Shown here piece by piece: positions 24,356 through 33,889 of a stretch of DNA of 64,000 nt. Numbering within the stretch: the first letter of the stretch is position 1; every line of letters starts with the position of its first letter. The translations under genes and the position numbers were made by a program. The notes below the pieces were generated by a model. It did not search any database, was not told the origin of the DNA, and saw only the letters and a program-made list of their open reading frames with translations. This DNA comes from an uncultured Lachnospiraceae bacterium (lineage in GTDB: Bacteria > Bacillota > Clostridia > Lachnospirales > Lachnospiraceae), in contig CAJUTU010000002.1 in assembly GCA_910589385.1 (NCBI GenBank), positions 124,001 to 188,000 on the forward strand, written 5' to 3'.

Positions 24356-25981
24356 ATGCAGTATGAATTTTTGAGGCATTTTCCAAGAAGAATGAAAAAT
24401 GTAGGACTGTACGCAGTGCTAGTCCAGAACAGCTTACAGAAAACGACCTGGAAGCAGCATGGTTTTCAGAAAACAGATGAACAGTTTAATATGATCTTTG
24501 CGGTGATGCTCTACATTATGGAGCAGTCTTTGAAGGAAGAAAACTGTACTATGGATGATATTGGGGCTTATATTGACACGGTCAACGTACAGTATTTCAA
24601 AAAGGACATGACCTATGACAGCTGCCGGGCATTGGGGGATTTCATTGTCAATGTGATCCTTTCTAATGAGGGGAGGGTCATGCACTTTGACGGCTATGAC
24701 TTCGAGGAAAATACTTATCAGAGCATGCATATCAGCTATGTTGCAAATAAGATAGTCTATATCGACCATGATTTCAAACGTACCTCTTATTATCTCACGG
24801 ATGACGGCTACAATCTCTTACTGTCAACTCTGGAAATCGAAAATAATATGAAGCTGACTATACATGAGATGATTTTTCAAATGCATTTGGAAAAGCAGAG
24901 CTACGATAAAGCAGTGGACGAAATTAAAAATGTGTTCAACCTGCTCCGGATCCAGATCCAGAAAATCCAGGAAGCAATGGGGAGGATACGGAGAAATGCA
25001 TTAAATTACTCTGTCCGTGATTATGAGCAGATCCTGCATGAAAATCTGGATACGATTGACGATACCAAGAAAAAATTTCAGAATTACCGGGAAATGGTGA
25101 AAAGCCGGGTGCAGGAACTGGAAGAGACAAATATCAATGTGAAACGTCTCAGCGAAAAAGAAGAGGAAAAGTTAAAGCATCTGCGGGAAATCGAGCAATA
25201 CTTGAACCGTACCATTGACGAGCATCAGAAGATTCTGGGCAGCCATCTGGATCTGAAGGCGCTGTATACGAAAGAACTGGAAAATCTGACTCAGATGTCA
25301 TTGATCAAACGCTTTTCATTTCGGACGGAAATTTATGATAAGCTCTTGGAGAATCCGTCAGCTCTGGAGAGGCTGGAATATTTTCTGCGTCCTCTGTTTA
25401 ATCAGGATGCAGAGAAGGGGTACAATCTGAACAAGGCATTTCAATTGCAGCGGCCTGTACGCAGACAGATGGAAGAGGATGCTGGGGAGCAGCTTGATTT
25501 CGATGAAGAAAAATGGCAGCAGGAGCAGGAAAGGCTCCGCAGAGAAAGGCTGGAACGCTATGAGCAGAGCCTGGCCTGCCTGCTTGGGATGGCGATCCGC
25601 GGGGATAAGGGAGAGATTACACTGAAAGAAGCAGGCATGCAGGTGAAAGAGGATTTAGAAACCCGTGACTTTCTGATTCCCAATGTAGAGATTTTTAAAG
25701 AGATCATGGTGGAATTGATCAAGAATAGAGAGATGGAGCTTTCTGTTCTGAAAAAGGAGCGGAGCCAGTTTATCCAGGACCGGCAGGGGGAATTCCAGCT
25801 TAATGAAATGCTGCTGCAGCTTGCAGACGAAAGACCCGAGTTTGAGAATGTGGAGAGAATTGAAGTATGCCGCCTGGAAGATGGGGGAACGGTGGAATTT
25901 GAGGGGATCTTGAATGAAGAGGGAGAGCGGAGGAAGATCCGGTGTTCCAATGTGAGGATCCATGTGGAAACAAAGGGATGA
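24356..25981 (+). CDS. jetA: Wadjet protein JetA (DUF5716, kleisin-like)
   Basis: A 541-residue protein with an N-terminal winged-helix-like domain (FLRHFPRRMKNVGLYAVLVQ), a long helical and coiled-coil middle (about residues 190-330) and a charged C-terminal part. It corresponds to the JetA/DUF5716 family, the kleisin that bridges the JetC SMC heads, comparable to MukF. It starts 59 bases after jetD. No catalytic motif is expected. Length and order fit the D-A-B-C type of Wadjet. Confidence 0.88.
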   Translation: MQYEFLRHFPRRMKNVGLYAVLVQNSLQKTTWKQHGFQKTDEQFNMIFAVMLYIMEQSLKEENCTMDDIGAYIDTVNVQYFKKDMTYDSCRALGDFIVNVILSNEGRVMHFDGYDFEENTYQSMHISYVANKIVYIDHDFKRTSYYLTDDGYNLLLSTLEIENNMKLTIHEMIFQMHLEKQSYDKAVDEIKNVFNLLRIQIQKIQEAMGRIRRNALNYSVRDYEQILHENLDTIDDTKKKFQNYREMVKSRVQELEETNINVKRLSEKEEEKLKHLREIEQYLNRTIDEHQKILGSHLDLKALYTKELENLTQMSLIKRFSFRTEIYDKLLENPSALERLEYFLRPLFNQDAEKGYNLNKAFQLQRPVRRQMEEDAGEQLDFDEEKWQQEQERLRRERLERYEQSLACLLGMAIRGDKGEITLKEAGMQVKEDLETRDFLIPNVEIFKEIMVELIKNREMELSVLKKERSQFIQDRQGEFQLNEMLLQLADERPEFENVERIEVCRLEDGGTVEFEGILNEEGERRKIRCSNVRIHVETKG

Positions 25982-26065
25982 AAATATTCGTTTCCCGTAT
26001 GAGCGGCGAGAGCAAAAGAGACATAAGAATTGAAAAATGTTTATTTTAAGAAAGAGGCGGGTTTT

Positions 26066-26782
26066 ATGGCATATGAATTTGAGGATATCAGGATAAGCCA
26101 GGAGATATTTTATTTTCTGTTAGAACACCATGAACTGCGGGAGGAAGACGAAACTATGCTGTTCAAGGCATATGCGGAGCAGGAGGAGGTCCAGGATCTG
26201 GTAAAATCCCAGGGGGAGGCGGCCCAGAGCACGGTTGAACGCTACGGCAATGTCATTTATCTGATTCCGAAGGAAGAAAATCATTTTCTGGGTTTTTCAA
26301 AAGCACAGCTAAAGGCAGTACTCTGCAGATCGAATTCCACGGATAAAGATTATTATTTGTCTCAGTTTGTGATCCTGACCCTTCTCGTAGAATTTTTTGA
26401 TGGACAAGGCAGCAGCAGTAAGGCCCGTGAATATATGCGTGTGGGGGAATTACAGAACTGTATTTCCCAAAGGCTGAAAGAAGGCGCGGAACATATTTCC
26501 GAAGAGGAGGAAGAACGGGCAGGCATTGCGTTTTCCAATATGCTGGAAGCCTATGAAGCGCTGAAATCCGACGAGAAAGGTTCCAGGGCGCGTACGACAA
26601 AAGAAGGGTTTCTCCACCATATTTTATCATTTCTTCAGAAGCAGGGTCTGATTGAATATGTGGAGCAGGATGAGATGATAAAAACAACAAAGAAGCTGGA
26701 TAATTTTATGGACTGGAACCTGCTGAACCAGAACAATTATAAACGAGTGCTGTGGGTTCTTGGGGTCTTGAAAGAGGGATAG
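26066..26782 (+). CDS. jetB: Wadjet protein JetB (DUF6063, MukE-like)
   Basis: A 238-residue protein with two winged-helix-like regions. ATG 26066 (AAGAGGCGG upstream) is preferred over a TTG 36 bases earlier. It matches the JetB/KITE-type subunit (DUF6063) that binds the kleisin JetA, comparable to MukE. It sits 84 bases after jetA and 36 bases before jetC. Confidence 0.85.
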   Translation: MAYEFEDIRISQEIFYFLLEHHELREEDETMLFKAYAEQEEVQDLVKSQGEAAQSTVERYGNVIYLIPKEENHFLGFSKAQLKAVLCRSNSTDKDYYLSQFVILTLLVEFFDGQGSSSKAREYMRVGELQNCISQRLKEGAEHISEEEEERAGIAFSNMLEAYEALKSDEKGSRARTTKEGFLHHILSFLQKQGLIEYVEQDEMIKTTKKLDNFMDWNLLNQNNYKRVLWVLGVLKEG

Positions 26783-26818
26783 GATACAAGTTTAAGAAAA
26801 TAAACGAGGTAACGAGCC

Positions 26819-29800
26819 ATGAGTAAAATAAATGCAGTCCGTCTGATCAATATCAATTATAACAACAATGCTATCCGGATCAGTGACGAAACTTTCCATT
26901 TTAATGGGGAGAGCACTCTGCTGTCTTTACGCAACGGCGGAGGAAAATCGGTACTGGTGCAGATGCTGACAGCTCCTTTTGTCCACAAACGTTACCGTGA
27001 CGCAAAGGACCGTCCTTTCGAGAGTTATTTTACTACAAGCAAACCATCTTTTATACTGGTAGAGTGGGCTCTCGACCAGAATGCAGGCTTCGTCCTGACA
27101 GGGATGATGGTGCGCCAGAGCCAGGACAGTGAGAACAACGGCGGGGAGGCTCTGGAGATGGTCAATATCATCTGCGAATACCAGTCATCCTGCCTGCAGG
27201 ACATCCACCATCTTCCGGTGGTAGAAAAAGGGAAGAAAGAGATCATCCTGAAAAATTTTTCTGCTTGCCGCCAGATGTTCGAGAGTTACAAGCGGGACCG
27301 CTCTATGAAATTTTTTTGTTATGATATGGTCAATGGAGCCCAGTCCAGGCAGTATTTCCAGAAGCTTCAGGAGTACCAGATTTATGATAAAGAATGGGAA
27401 AGCATCATAAAAAAGGTCAATCTGAAAGAATCCGGCCTTTCTGAATTGTTTTCTGACTGCCGGGACGAGAAAGGGCTTGTGGAAAAATGGTTTCTGGACG
27501 CTGTGGAAAGTAAGCTGAATAAAGAGCGAAGCCGGATGAAGGAATTTCAGATTATTCTGGAAAAATATGTGGGCCAGTATAAAGACAACCGCTCCAAGAT
27601 CCAGCGCCGGGATACTATCCGGATGTTTAAACAGGAGGCGCAGCGGATCCAGGAAAAACTTTCAGTTTACAGTGAGGGGGAGCAGCGGGAGAAGGAGCAG
27701 GAAAATCTGGTTGCTTACTTTATCGCAGAATTAGAACGGCTGCAGACTGCGGCAGATGCAAAACATCAGGATATACTTTTGCAGATGGAGGATGTACTCT
27801 CTCAGCTTGCTCATATAGAATATGAAAAACTATCCGCAGAGATTTATCAGTTAGAAGAGAAGCTGCGTTTTCACCTAAGTAACCGGGATATGGCCGCGAT
27901 GGAAAAAGAAGCGCTGGAGCGGGAAAAAGAGGTAATAGACGAACGGATCCATCTGCTCGAATGTGCGAAGCAGCAGAGTCTTGTGGATGAAGAAAAATCG
28001 GAATGGGATCAGGCTGTGCATAGGCTGAAACTGGCGCAGGAGAAAAATGTGGACCTGGAGCCGGAGCGGAATCGTTTAGGTTATGTCCTGCGCTGCCATT
28101 ACGAAAAGGAATTGGAAGAAAACGCTCAGAAGCAGGAGGAAAACGAAAGTCTCATAGTACAGGCTAAGGAGGGCATTTCCAGGGAAAAGGAAACGGTGTC
28201 CGTGCAGGAAGAGAAGCTTCGTAAGAAGGCTTCGTCAGAAGGAGCGCTGAAAAGCCGGGTGCAGTCCTATGACCGTCAGGAGGAGCAGTTTAATAAACGA
28301 TATCAGGAGCATGTTGTACGCAATATTTTGGGAGAATACGAGCCAGGCATCCTGGAGATTTTCCGAAAATCCGCAGAGCAAAGAATCGAGGAACTGGGAC
28401 GAGGCCGCCTAAAAACGAAAAAGGCTCTGGAATCAGCGAAAGAAACCAAACGTCGGCAGGAGCGAGAGCTGACAGATTTACGGGAAGAACAGATCCGCAC
28501 AAAGGCGGAGCAGGAGCAGCAGGAGCACATACGAGAAAAGTTTGAGGAAGAACTGGAAGCACGGAAAGTGATCTTGAAATATTTGGATCTGGGGGAGAAA
28601 GAATTATTTGACAAGGAAAAAATCCTGTACGCATCGGAACGGAAACTTCTGGAGATTTCCAATATCCGGCGGAATCTGGAAAAGGAAGAAGATGCTCTTG
28701 CGAAAGAATACCAGCGGCTGACAAAGGGGCAGGTATTAGAACTGCCGCAGGAATTAGAGGAAGAGCTTACAGCCCTTGGGCTTCATTTTGTATATGGGAT
28801 GGAATGGCTGAAGAAAAACGGATATTCGGAAAAAGAAAATCTGGAATTGGTACGGTGCCATCCATTTCTGCCCTATGCGCTGCTCTTGCCGGGTCAGGAA
28901 TTGGAAAAGCTTTCGCGTTATCAGGGAAATATCTGCACGTCATTCCCGATCCCGATCATCCAGCGGGAATATTTAGATAATCGGGAAACGCAGGATGGGG
29001 GGAATGTGCACAGGCTTCAAGGAGTCAGCTTTTATGTTTTGTTCAATGAAAAGCTTTTGGATGAGGAAAAACTTCGTGTCCTTGTGGAAGAAAAGGAACA
29101 GCAGATTATCCGGAAACAGGAGGCAATCCGGATCCGCCAGGGGGAATACAGGCAGTATTTTGAGCGTCAGGAGCAGGTGAAGAATCAGTCCGTGAGCCGG
29201 GAAAATTATGAGGCTAACGAGAAAGCTCTGAAAGAAGCAGAGGAACGGATCCAAAAGACAGATACAGACATCCGGGCTGCTTCCCAGGGACTGGCGGAAC
29301 TGCAGGAACAGATGGACGTGCTGCAGCAGGATATCCGAAGGGCAGACCAGGAGATGGACATCCAGCGCCGCAGGATGGAAGATTTTGAAGAATTGTGTAA
29401 AGCCTATGAGGAGTATGTCCGTTTCCGGCAGGAATTAGAGCTGTGCAGGAAAGAGATCAGAAAGCTCACGGAGAAGCAAAGACTCTCCCAAGAGAAGTTA
29501 GAGAAATTACAGGAACGGCAGCGGACGCTGGAATCGGAACGGGACGGATTACTCCGAGAGGAAGAGGGACAGCAGGAGGCGGCGCGTAAATACAGACAAT
29601 ATGAAGAATATGAAGAATTGACAGAAGCGAAAGAAGGGGAAGACTGGAGGAAACTGTGGGAAACGGCGCGCAAGACCGTATCTGACATCGAGGCTAGATA
29701 TGCCGCTGTCACGGCCAGCGTATCCTTGGAAATCCAGGAATTGGAACGTCAGGAGCAGCAGAGCAGCAAACGGTACAAGAAGGCTTCTCAGGAATTAAAG

Positions 29801-31261
29801 TATCTGTGTACACAATATTGTCTTACAAAAGACGCATGGCTGGATACCCGTTATGACCGGAAGGAAGAAACGCATCAGAGAACCCTTTTGGAGGACCGTG
29901 AGATGAAGATCCAGAGAAAGCAGTCTCTTTGGAATGAGGAGGACAAGCGGATTGCGGTCGCTGCACAGCAGAAAGCGGACCTGCTGAAACGGATGCGTAC
30001 AGAATGCGGGAGAGAAGAGCCTTTGCCAAAATCAGAAATCCAGAATGAAGATTTTGATGCCAGAAAAAATCAGCTTCGATACCAGGAAAAGGAACTTCGG
30101 AATTCCGCGGACAAGCTGCAAAGGCATTTACAAAGCTTAAATGAAAATCTGACTGCTCTGGCGGAGTACAGTGAGTTTGAGAAAAAAGAGCCGGTTGTAT
30201 GGGAACAGGATTTTTTAGAAATGAATGCCAGAGAGCTGCGGAATTTCAAGGGGATCCTGGTCCGGGACTATAATCAGCGCTTGAAATCCAAGCAGGATGC
30301 GAAAGAACAGTTGATCCGTGTGCTCAACCAGATTGTGCGTGACGGTCATTTTCAAGAGGATTATTATAAAAAGCCATTGGAGGCCATGCTGGAGCTTTCT
30401 GACGAGGCAGACCAGGTGCAGAGACAGCTCAATACAACGATCCAGTCCTACGACAGCCTGATGGAAAAGCTGGAAGTGGATATTTCCGTTGTGGAGAAAG
30501 AGAAGCAAAAAATCGTGGAGCTTTTGGAAGATTATCTTCAGGAGGTCCATCAGAACCTGGGCAGGATTGACCAGAATTCCACCATTACTATCCGGGATCG
30601 GGCGGTCAAAATGCTGAAGATCCAGCTCCCACAGTGGGAGGAAAATGAAAGTATGTATCATATCCGGCTGCAGGATCTGATTGATGAACTTACCCAGAAG
30701 GGAATCGGCATTTTTGAGCGCAATGAAAATGCGCAGGAATATTTCGGCACACGGATGACGACCCGGAATCTGTATGATACGGTCATCGGAATCGGCAATG
30801 TACAGATCCGCCTCTACAAGATCGAGGCCCAGCGGGAATATCCTATTACCTGGGCTGAGGTGGCGAGGAACTCTGGCGGCGAAGGGTTTTTGTCTGCATT
30901 CGTGATCCTATCCAGCCTGCTGTACTACATGCGTAAGGATGAGACAGATATTTTTGCGGACCGTAATGAAGGAAAGGTTCTGCTCATGGATAATCCATTT
31001 GCACAGACCAATGCGTCCCACCTTCTGAAACCGCTGATGGATGTTGCCAAAAAGACGAATACACAGTTGATCTGCCTGACCGGGTTAGGCGGCGATACGA
31101 TCTACAACCGGTTTGATAATATCTATGTGCTCAACCTGATCGCGGCAAGCCTGAGAAGCGGGATGCAGTATCTACGGGCAGATCACTTGCGGGGAAATGA
31201 GCCGGAGACGATCATCGCGTCGCAGATTGAAGTGATGGAACAGCAGGAACTGGTGTTTTAA
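26819..31261 (+). CDS. jetC: Wadjet SMC-like ATPase JetC
   Basis: A 1480-residue SMC/MukB-like motor. Walker A is RNGGGKSVLVQML near residue 40. Two long coiled-coil arms (about residues 250-640 and 750-1250) flank a hinge-like central segment. The C-terminal head holds the ABC signature NSGGEGFLSAFVIL near residue 1350 and Walker B VLLMDNPFAQTNASHL near residue 1390. All ATPase motifs are intact. With JetA and JetB it forms the loop-extruding complex that detects small circular DNA and hands it to JetD. The operon shows no frameshift, so it appears functional in a region rich in decayed genes. Confidence 0.92.
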   Translation: MSKINAVRLININYNNNAIRISDETFHFNGESTLLSLRNGGGKSVLVQMLTAPFVHKRYRDAKDRPFESYFTTSKPSFILVEWALDQNAGFVLTGMMVRQSQDSENNGGEALEMVNIICEYQSSCLQDIHHLPVVEKGKKEIILKNFSACRQMFESYKRDRSMKFFCYDMVNGAQSRQYFQKLQEYQIYDKEWESIIKKVNLKESGLSELFSDCRDEKGLVEKWFLDAVESKLNKERSRMKEFQIILEKYVGQYKDNRSKIQRRDTIRMFKQEAQRIQEKLSVYSEGEQREKEQENLVAYFIAELERLQTAADAKHQDILLQMEDVLSQLAHIEYEKLSAEIYQLEEKLRFHLSNRDMAAMEKEALEREKEVIDERIHLLECAKQQSLVDEEKSEWDQAVHRLKLAQEKNVDLEPERNRLGYVLRCHYEKELEENAQKQEENESLIVQAKEGISREKETVSVQEEKLRKKASSEGALKSRVQSYDRQEEQFNKRYQEHVVRNILGEYEPGILEIFRKSAEQRIEELGRGRLKTKKALESAKETKRRQERELTDLREEQIRTKAEQEQQEHIREKFEEELEARKVILKYLDLGEKELFDKEKILYASERKLLEISNIRRNLEKEEDALAKEYQRLTKGQVLELPQELEEELTALGLHFVYGMEWLKKNGYSEKENLELVRCHPFLPYALLLPGQELEKLSRYQGNICTSFPIPIIQREYLDNRETQDGGNVHRLQGVSFYVLFNEKLLDEEKLRVLVEEKEQQIIRKQEAIRIRQGEYRQYFERQEQVKNQSVSRENYEANEKALKEAEERIQKTDTDIRAASQGLAELQEQMDVLQQDIRRADQEMDIQRRRMEDFEELCKAYEEYVRFRQELELCRKEIRKLTEKQRLSQEKLEKLQERQRTLESERDGLLREEEGQQEAARKYRQYEEYEELTEAKEGEDWRKLWETARKTVSDIEARYAAVTASVSLEIQELERQEQQSSKRYKKASQELKYLCTQYCLTKDAWLDTRYDRKEETHQRTLLEDREMKIQRKQSLWNEEDKRIAVAAQQKADLLKRMRTECGREEPLPKSEIQNEDFDARKNQLRYQEKELRNSADKLQRHLQSLNENLTALAEYSEFEKKEPVVWEQDFLEMNARELRNFKGILVRDYNQRLKSKQDAKEQLIRVLNQIVRDGHFQEDYYKKPLEAMLELSDEADQVQRQLNTTIQSYDSLMEKLEVDISVVEKEKQKIVELLEDYLQEVHQNLGRIDQNSTITIRDRAVKMLKIQLPQWEENESMYHIRLQDLIDELTQKGIGIFERNENAQEYFGTRMTTRNLYDTVIGIGNVQIRLYKIEAQREYPITWAEVARNSGGEGFLSAFVILSSLLYYMRKDETDIFADRNEGKVLLMDNPFAQTNASHLLKPLMDVAKKTNTQLICLTGLGGDTIYNRFDNIYVLNLIAASLRSGMQYLRADHLRGNEPETIIASQIEVMEQQELVF

Positions 31262-31356
31262 CAATAGGTAAGGCTTATAGAGCTATAGCCTAACGAAGAA
31301 ACGGTTTGACGAGGATATGGAAAAATATTCTTACAAAGGCAGGGAGGGACACCACA

Positions 31357-31464
31357 ATGGAATCACACCGGATCGCATTAATATCAGATACACATGGCCT
31401 GCTGCGGCCCGAAGAGGTTCCGGCTGCCGGTTACCATGATGATTCTCACATTGTATCCTGCTAA
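31357..31464 (+). pseudogene. YfcE-type phosphodiesterase N-terminal fragment
   Basis: ATG 31357 follows a fine ribosome site (GGGAGGG) and encodes ESHRIALISDTHGLLRPEE, the D-x-H metal-binding start of YfcE/MJ0936-like metallophosphoesterases. After residue 20 the similarity stops abruptly and the frame ends at TAA 31464. The remainder (about 135 residues) is gone, replaced by the frame described next. Confidence 0.65.
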
Positions 31465-31738
31465 ACATCAGATAGAGGCAGAGAAAATCAATTGCCTGTC
31501 TGCGGAATCCGAGAAGACAGAGACAGTGAAAATACCGGAACAGGATATGTACAGGCTGGTGCGGGACATTATGAAAGAGGTGGATGCCGGAAAAAACATT
31601 GCAGAAATTGCTAAGCGGAATCATGTTAATGCGAAATTTACAGAGCAAGTCTGCCGGATGTACCTGACACATCCGGGGGTGGATGTAGACGGGATTCTGG
31701 ACCGGATCGAGAAAGTGGATAGAATCCTTGATTTATGA
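31436..31738 (+). CDS. Hypothetical protein, possibly a truncated gene
   Basis: An open frame of about 100 residues, overlapping the phosphodiesterase remnant. The second half is protein-like: PEQDMYRLVRDIMKEVDAGK, then IAEIAKRNHVNAKFTEQVCR and a helical tail ending IEKVDRILDL. The AEIAKRNHVNAKFTEQVCR stretch could be a helix-turn-helix. No ribosome site precedes ATG 31436, so the start may be lost. I do not recognise the family. Confidence 0.4.
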   Translation: MMILTLYPAKHQIEAEKINCLSAESEKTETVKIPEQDMYRLVRDIMKEVDAGKNIAEIAKRNHVNAKFTEQVCRMYLTHPGVDVDGILDRIEKVDRILDL

Positions 31739-31845
31739 ACATAATAATGTGATAAAAAGCTGTCTGTGAATGTTCAAAAATAACCTGAGCGGAATGCAAA
31801 GGCTAGCTGTTTTCTTATAGTTCATATAGAAAGGAACCATTTAAT

Positions 31846-33084
31846 ATGAAGACATTCGACGAACTTTACCAGGATCTTCTTGCACGAAAAATATCCCAGG
31901 ACGAACCGCTGCCCGCTGATTATGACCCTTACCATCTGGACTGCCTGCTCCATCCGGAAAAATACGCTGCAGTCCTGCACATTGATGACTGCCAGAGGTG
32001 TTCCTACGAACGTGCATGCCAGAATAGCTGCATTTTTGACGCGATCCAATGGAATAAAGAAGGAAAATTGTATATCAATCCTGACTTGTGCGCAGGCTGC
32101 GAGGCTTGTATCGAGGCCTGCAAGGATGGAAGACTGACTGCAAGCAAAGATGTGCTCCCGGCAATGAAAGCAGTGAGAGAGGCAAAAGGTCCGGCATATA
32201 TGATGGTAGCTCCGGCATTTTTTGGGCAGTTCAGTGCAAATGTGACTCCCGGGCAGCTCCGTACTGCGTTCAAAGCATTGGGATTCACAGGAATGGTGGA
32301 GGTAGCTCTTTTTGCAGATATATTAACTTTAAAAGAAGCGCTTGAATTCGACAAACATGTGCAGCATACCGGAGACTACCAGCTTACAAGCTGCTGCTGT
32401 CCTATATGGATTTCCATGATACGCAAGATTTATCATGAACTGATGCCGCATGTGCCCGGAGCAGTGTCGCCCATGGTTGCCTGCGGACGTATGATCAAGC
32501 GGATCCATCCGGATGCAGTTACGGTATTTGCCGGTCCCTGCCTGGCGAAAAAGAAAGAAGCAAGGGAGCCGGATATTGCAGATGCGGTGGATTATGTACT
32601 GACATTTCAAGAATTAAGAGATATTTTTAGAGCCGCGGACATCCATCCGGAACAATTGGCAGACTTGGAGAAAGAACATGCGTCCAAGGCTGGCAGGCTC
32701 TATGCAAGGACCGGAGGGGTGAGCAGCGCAGTTTCCGAGATGGTAGACCAGCTTAGGCCGGACAGGGAGATTCATGTCCGCGCAGAACAGGCAGACGGGA
32801 CAAAGGCCTGTATGGAGATGATCCGCAGAATAAAAGAGGGAAAAACGGATGCGAATTTCTTTGAAGGGATGGGATGTGCCGGAGGATGTGTGGGAGGCCC
32901 CAAGGCAATCCTAAATACAGAGGAAGGGACGAAACATGTGGATATCTATGCCGGAAACGCCAGGTTTTGCACTCCGCTGGAGAACCCTTATGTCCGGAAA
33001 GTGCTGGACGAATTGGGATTAGGGACTGTGGAGGAACTGTTGACCGAGGATAAATTACTGACAAGAGATTTTTCCAAAGCATAG
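31846..33084 (+). CDS. FeFe-hydrogenase large-subunit-like protein, group B-type features
   Basis: A 412-residue protein. N-terminal cysteines (CQRCSYERACQNSC, then CAGCEACIEAC) bind two 4Fe-4S clusters. The H-cluster domain has all three signatures in variant form: TSCCCPIW near residue 183 instead of TSCCPxW, FAGPCLAKKKE near 229, and FFEGMGCAGGCVGGP near 340 instead of the GGGQP-ending motif. The extra Cys in TSCCCP is known from group B FeFe hydrogenases such as C. pasteurianum CpIII. It likely makes, oxidises or senses H2 with ferredoxin. Maturases HydEFG are not in the window. It stands alone. Confidence 0.85.
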   Translation: MKTFDELYQDLLARKISQDEPLPADYDPYHLDCLLHPEKYAAVLHIDDCQRCSYERACQNSCIFDAIQWNKEGKLYINPDLCAGCEACIEACKDGRLTASKDVLPAMKAVREAKGPAYMMVAPAFFGQFSANVTPGQLRTAFKALGFTGMVEVALFADILTLKEALEFDKHVQHTGDYQLTSCCCPIWISMIRKIYHELMPHVPGAVSPMVACGRMIKRIHPDAVTVFAGPCLAKKKEAREPDIADAVDYVLTFQELRDIFRAADIHPEQLADLEKEHASKAGRLYARTGGVSSAVSEMVDQLRPDREIHVRAEQADGTKACMEMIRRIKEGKTDANFFEGMGCAGGCVGGPKAILNTEEGTKHVDIYAGNARFCTPLENPYVRKVLDELGLGTVEELLTEDKLLTRDFSKA

Positions 33085-33205
33085 CGCAGGCTGCAAGTGC
33101 AGATTTACACCGTGGATAGGCTGTGTCCAGACGGCTATATATAGATACAGTACGGATTAAGAAAGAGCATTATGCATGAATGTATGGTGTCAGGGAGGAA
33201 AATAA

Positions 33206-33889
33206 ATGGAAAAGAAAGTTTTAGTGATTGAAGATGACGAGATACTAAATTCCGGATTGTGCTATAACATCCAAAACATTGGCATGATACCATCCTCTGC
33301 ATACAGCATAGAGGAAGCCAAAAACAGTCTTAGAAAAGAAGACTTTGATCTGATTTTATTGGATGTAAATTTACCGGATGGCAATGGCTTTGATTTCGCA
33401 AGCGAGATTGTGTCAGGCTGTCATATTCCATTTATCTTCCTGACTGCGCATAGCCTGGAAGAAGAAATGATCAAGGGGCTGCAGATCGGCGCGGATGATT
33501 ATATCATAAAACCATTTAGTATAAAGGTGCTTATGGAAAAAATACAGGCAGTGCTGAGAAGATGCTATGGCGCAAAGAAAACAGTAAACTATTATTATGG
33601 GAATCTGTCGATAGACCTTGAAAACCATATAGTAAAAAAGAACGGCCAGATGATTTCACTTACTCCGACAGAATTTGAACTTTTAGAGGTTTTCTGCAAA
33701 AGCAAAGGGCAGATCTTAACCAAGGATATTCTGCTGGAAAGGATATGGGACGTGAAAGAGAACTATGTAAATGAACATACGCTGTCACTGAATGTCAGCA
33801 GATTAAGAAATAAAATTGAGGATGAAAATCACGGATATATCAAAACAATCTATGGATTAGGATATAAATGGACTGGAGAAAACGGATGA
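33206..33889 (+). CDS. OmpR family response regulator
   Basis: A 227-residue protein. The receiver domain holds EDDE, the phosphoacceptor aspartate in LILLDVNLPDGNG, the TAH switch residue and the KPF lysine. The C-terminal winged helix ends with the usual IKTIYGLGYKW. It overlaps the kinase start by 4 bases (ATGA). With the kinase and the ABC transporter downstream it forms a BceRS-BceAB-like arrangement, which in Firmicutes usually answers to antimicrobial peptides. Confidence 0.92.
   Translation: MEKKVLVIEDDEILNSGLCYNIQNIGMIPSSAYSIEEAKNSLRKEDFDLILLDVNLPDGNGFDFASEIVSGCHIPFIFLTAHSLEEEMIKGLQIGADDYIIKPFSIKVLMEKIQAVLRRCYGAKKTVNYYYGNLSIDLENHIVKKNGQMISLTPTEFELLEVFCKSKGQILTKDILLERIWDVKENYVNEHTLSLNVSRLRNKIEDENHGYIKTIYGLGYKWTGENG

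Noticed and set aside
28290..28724. Minus-strand frames inside jetC
   Set aside because: Shadows of a biased coiled-coil coding sequence.
31261..31320. Hairpin AGGCTTATAG...CTATAGCCT after jetC as a terminator
   Set aside because: The stem is imperfect and there is no T run.
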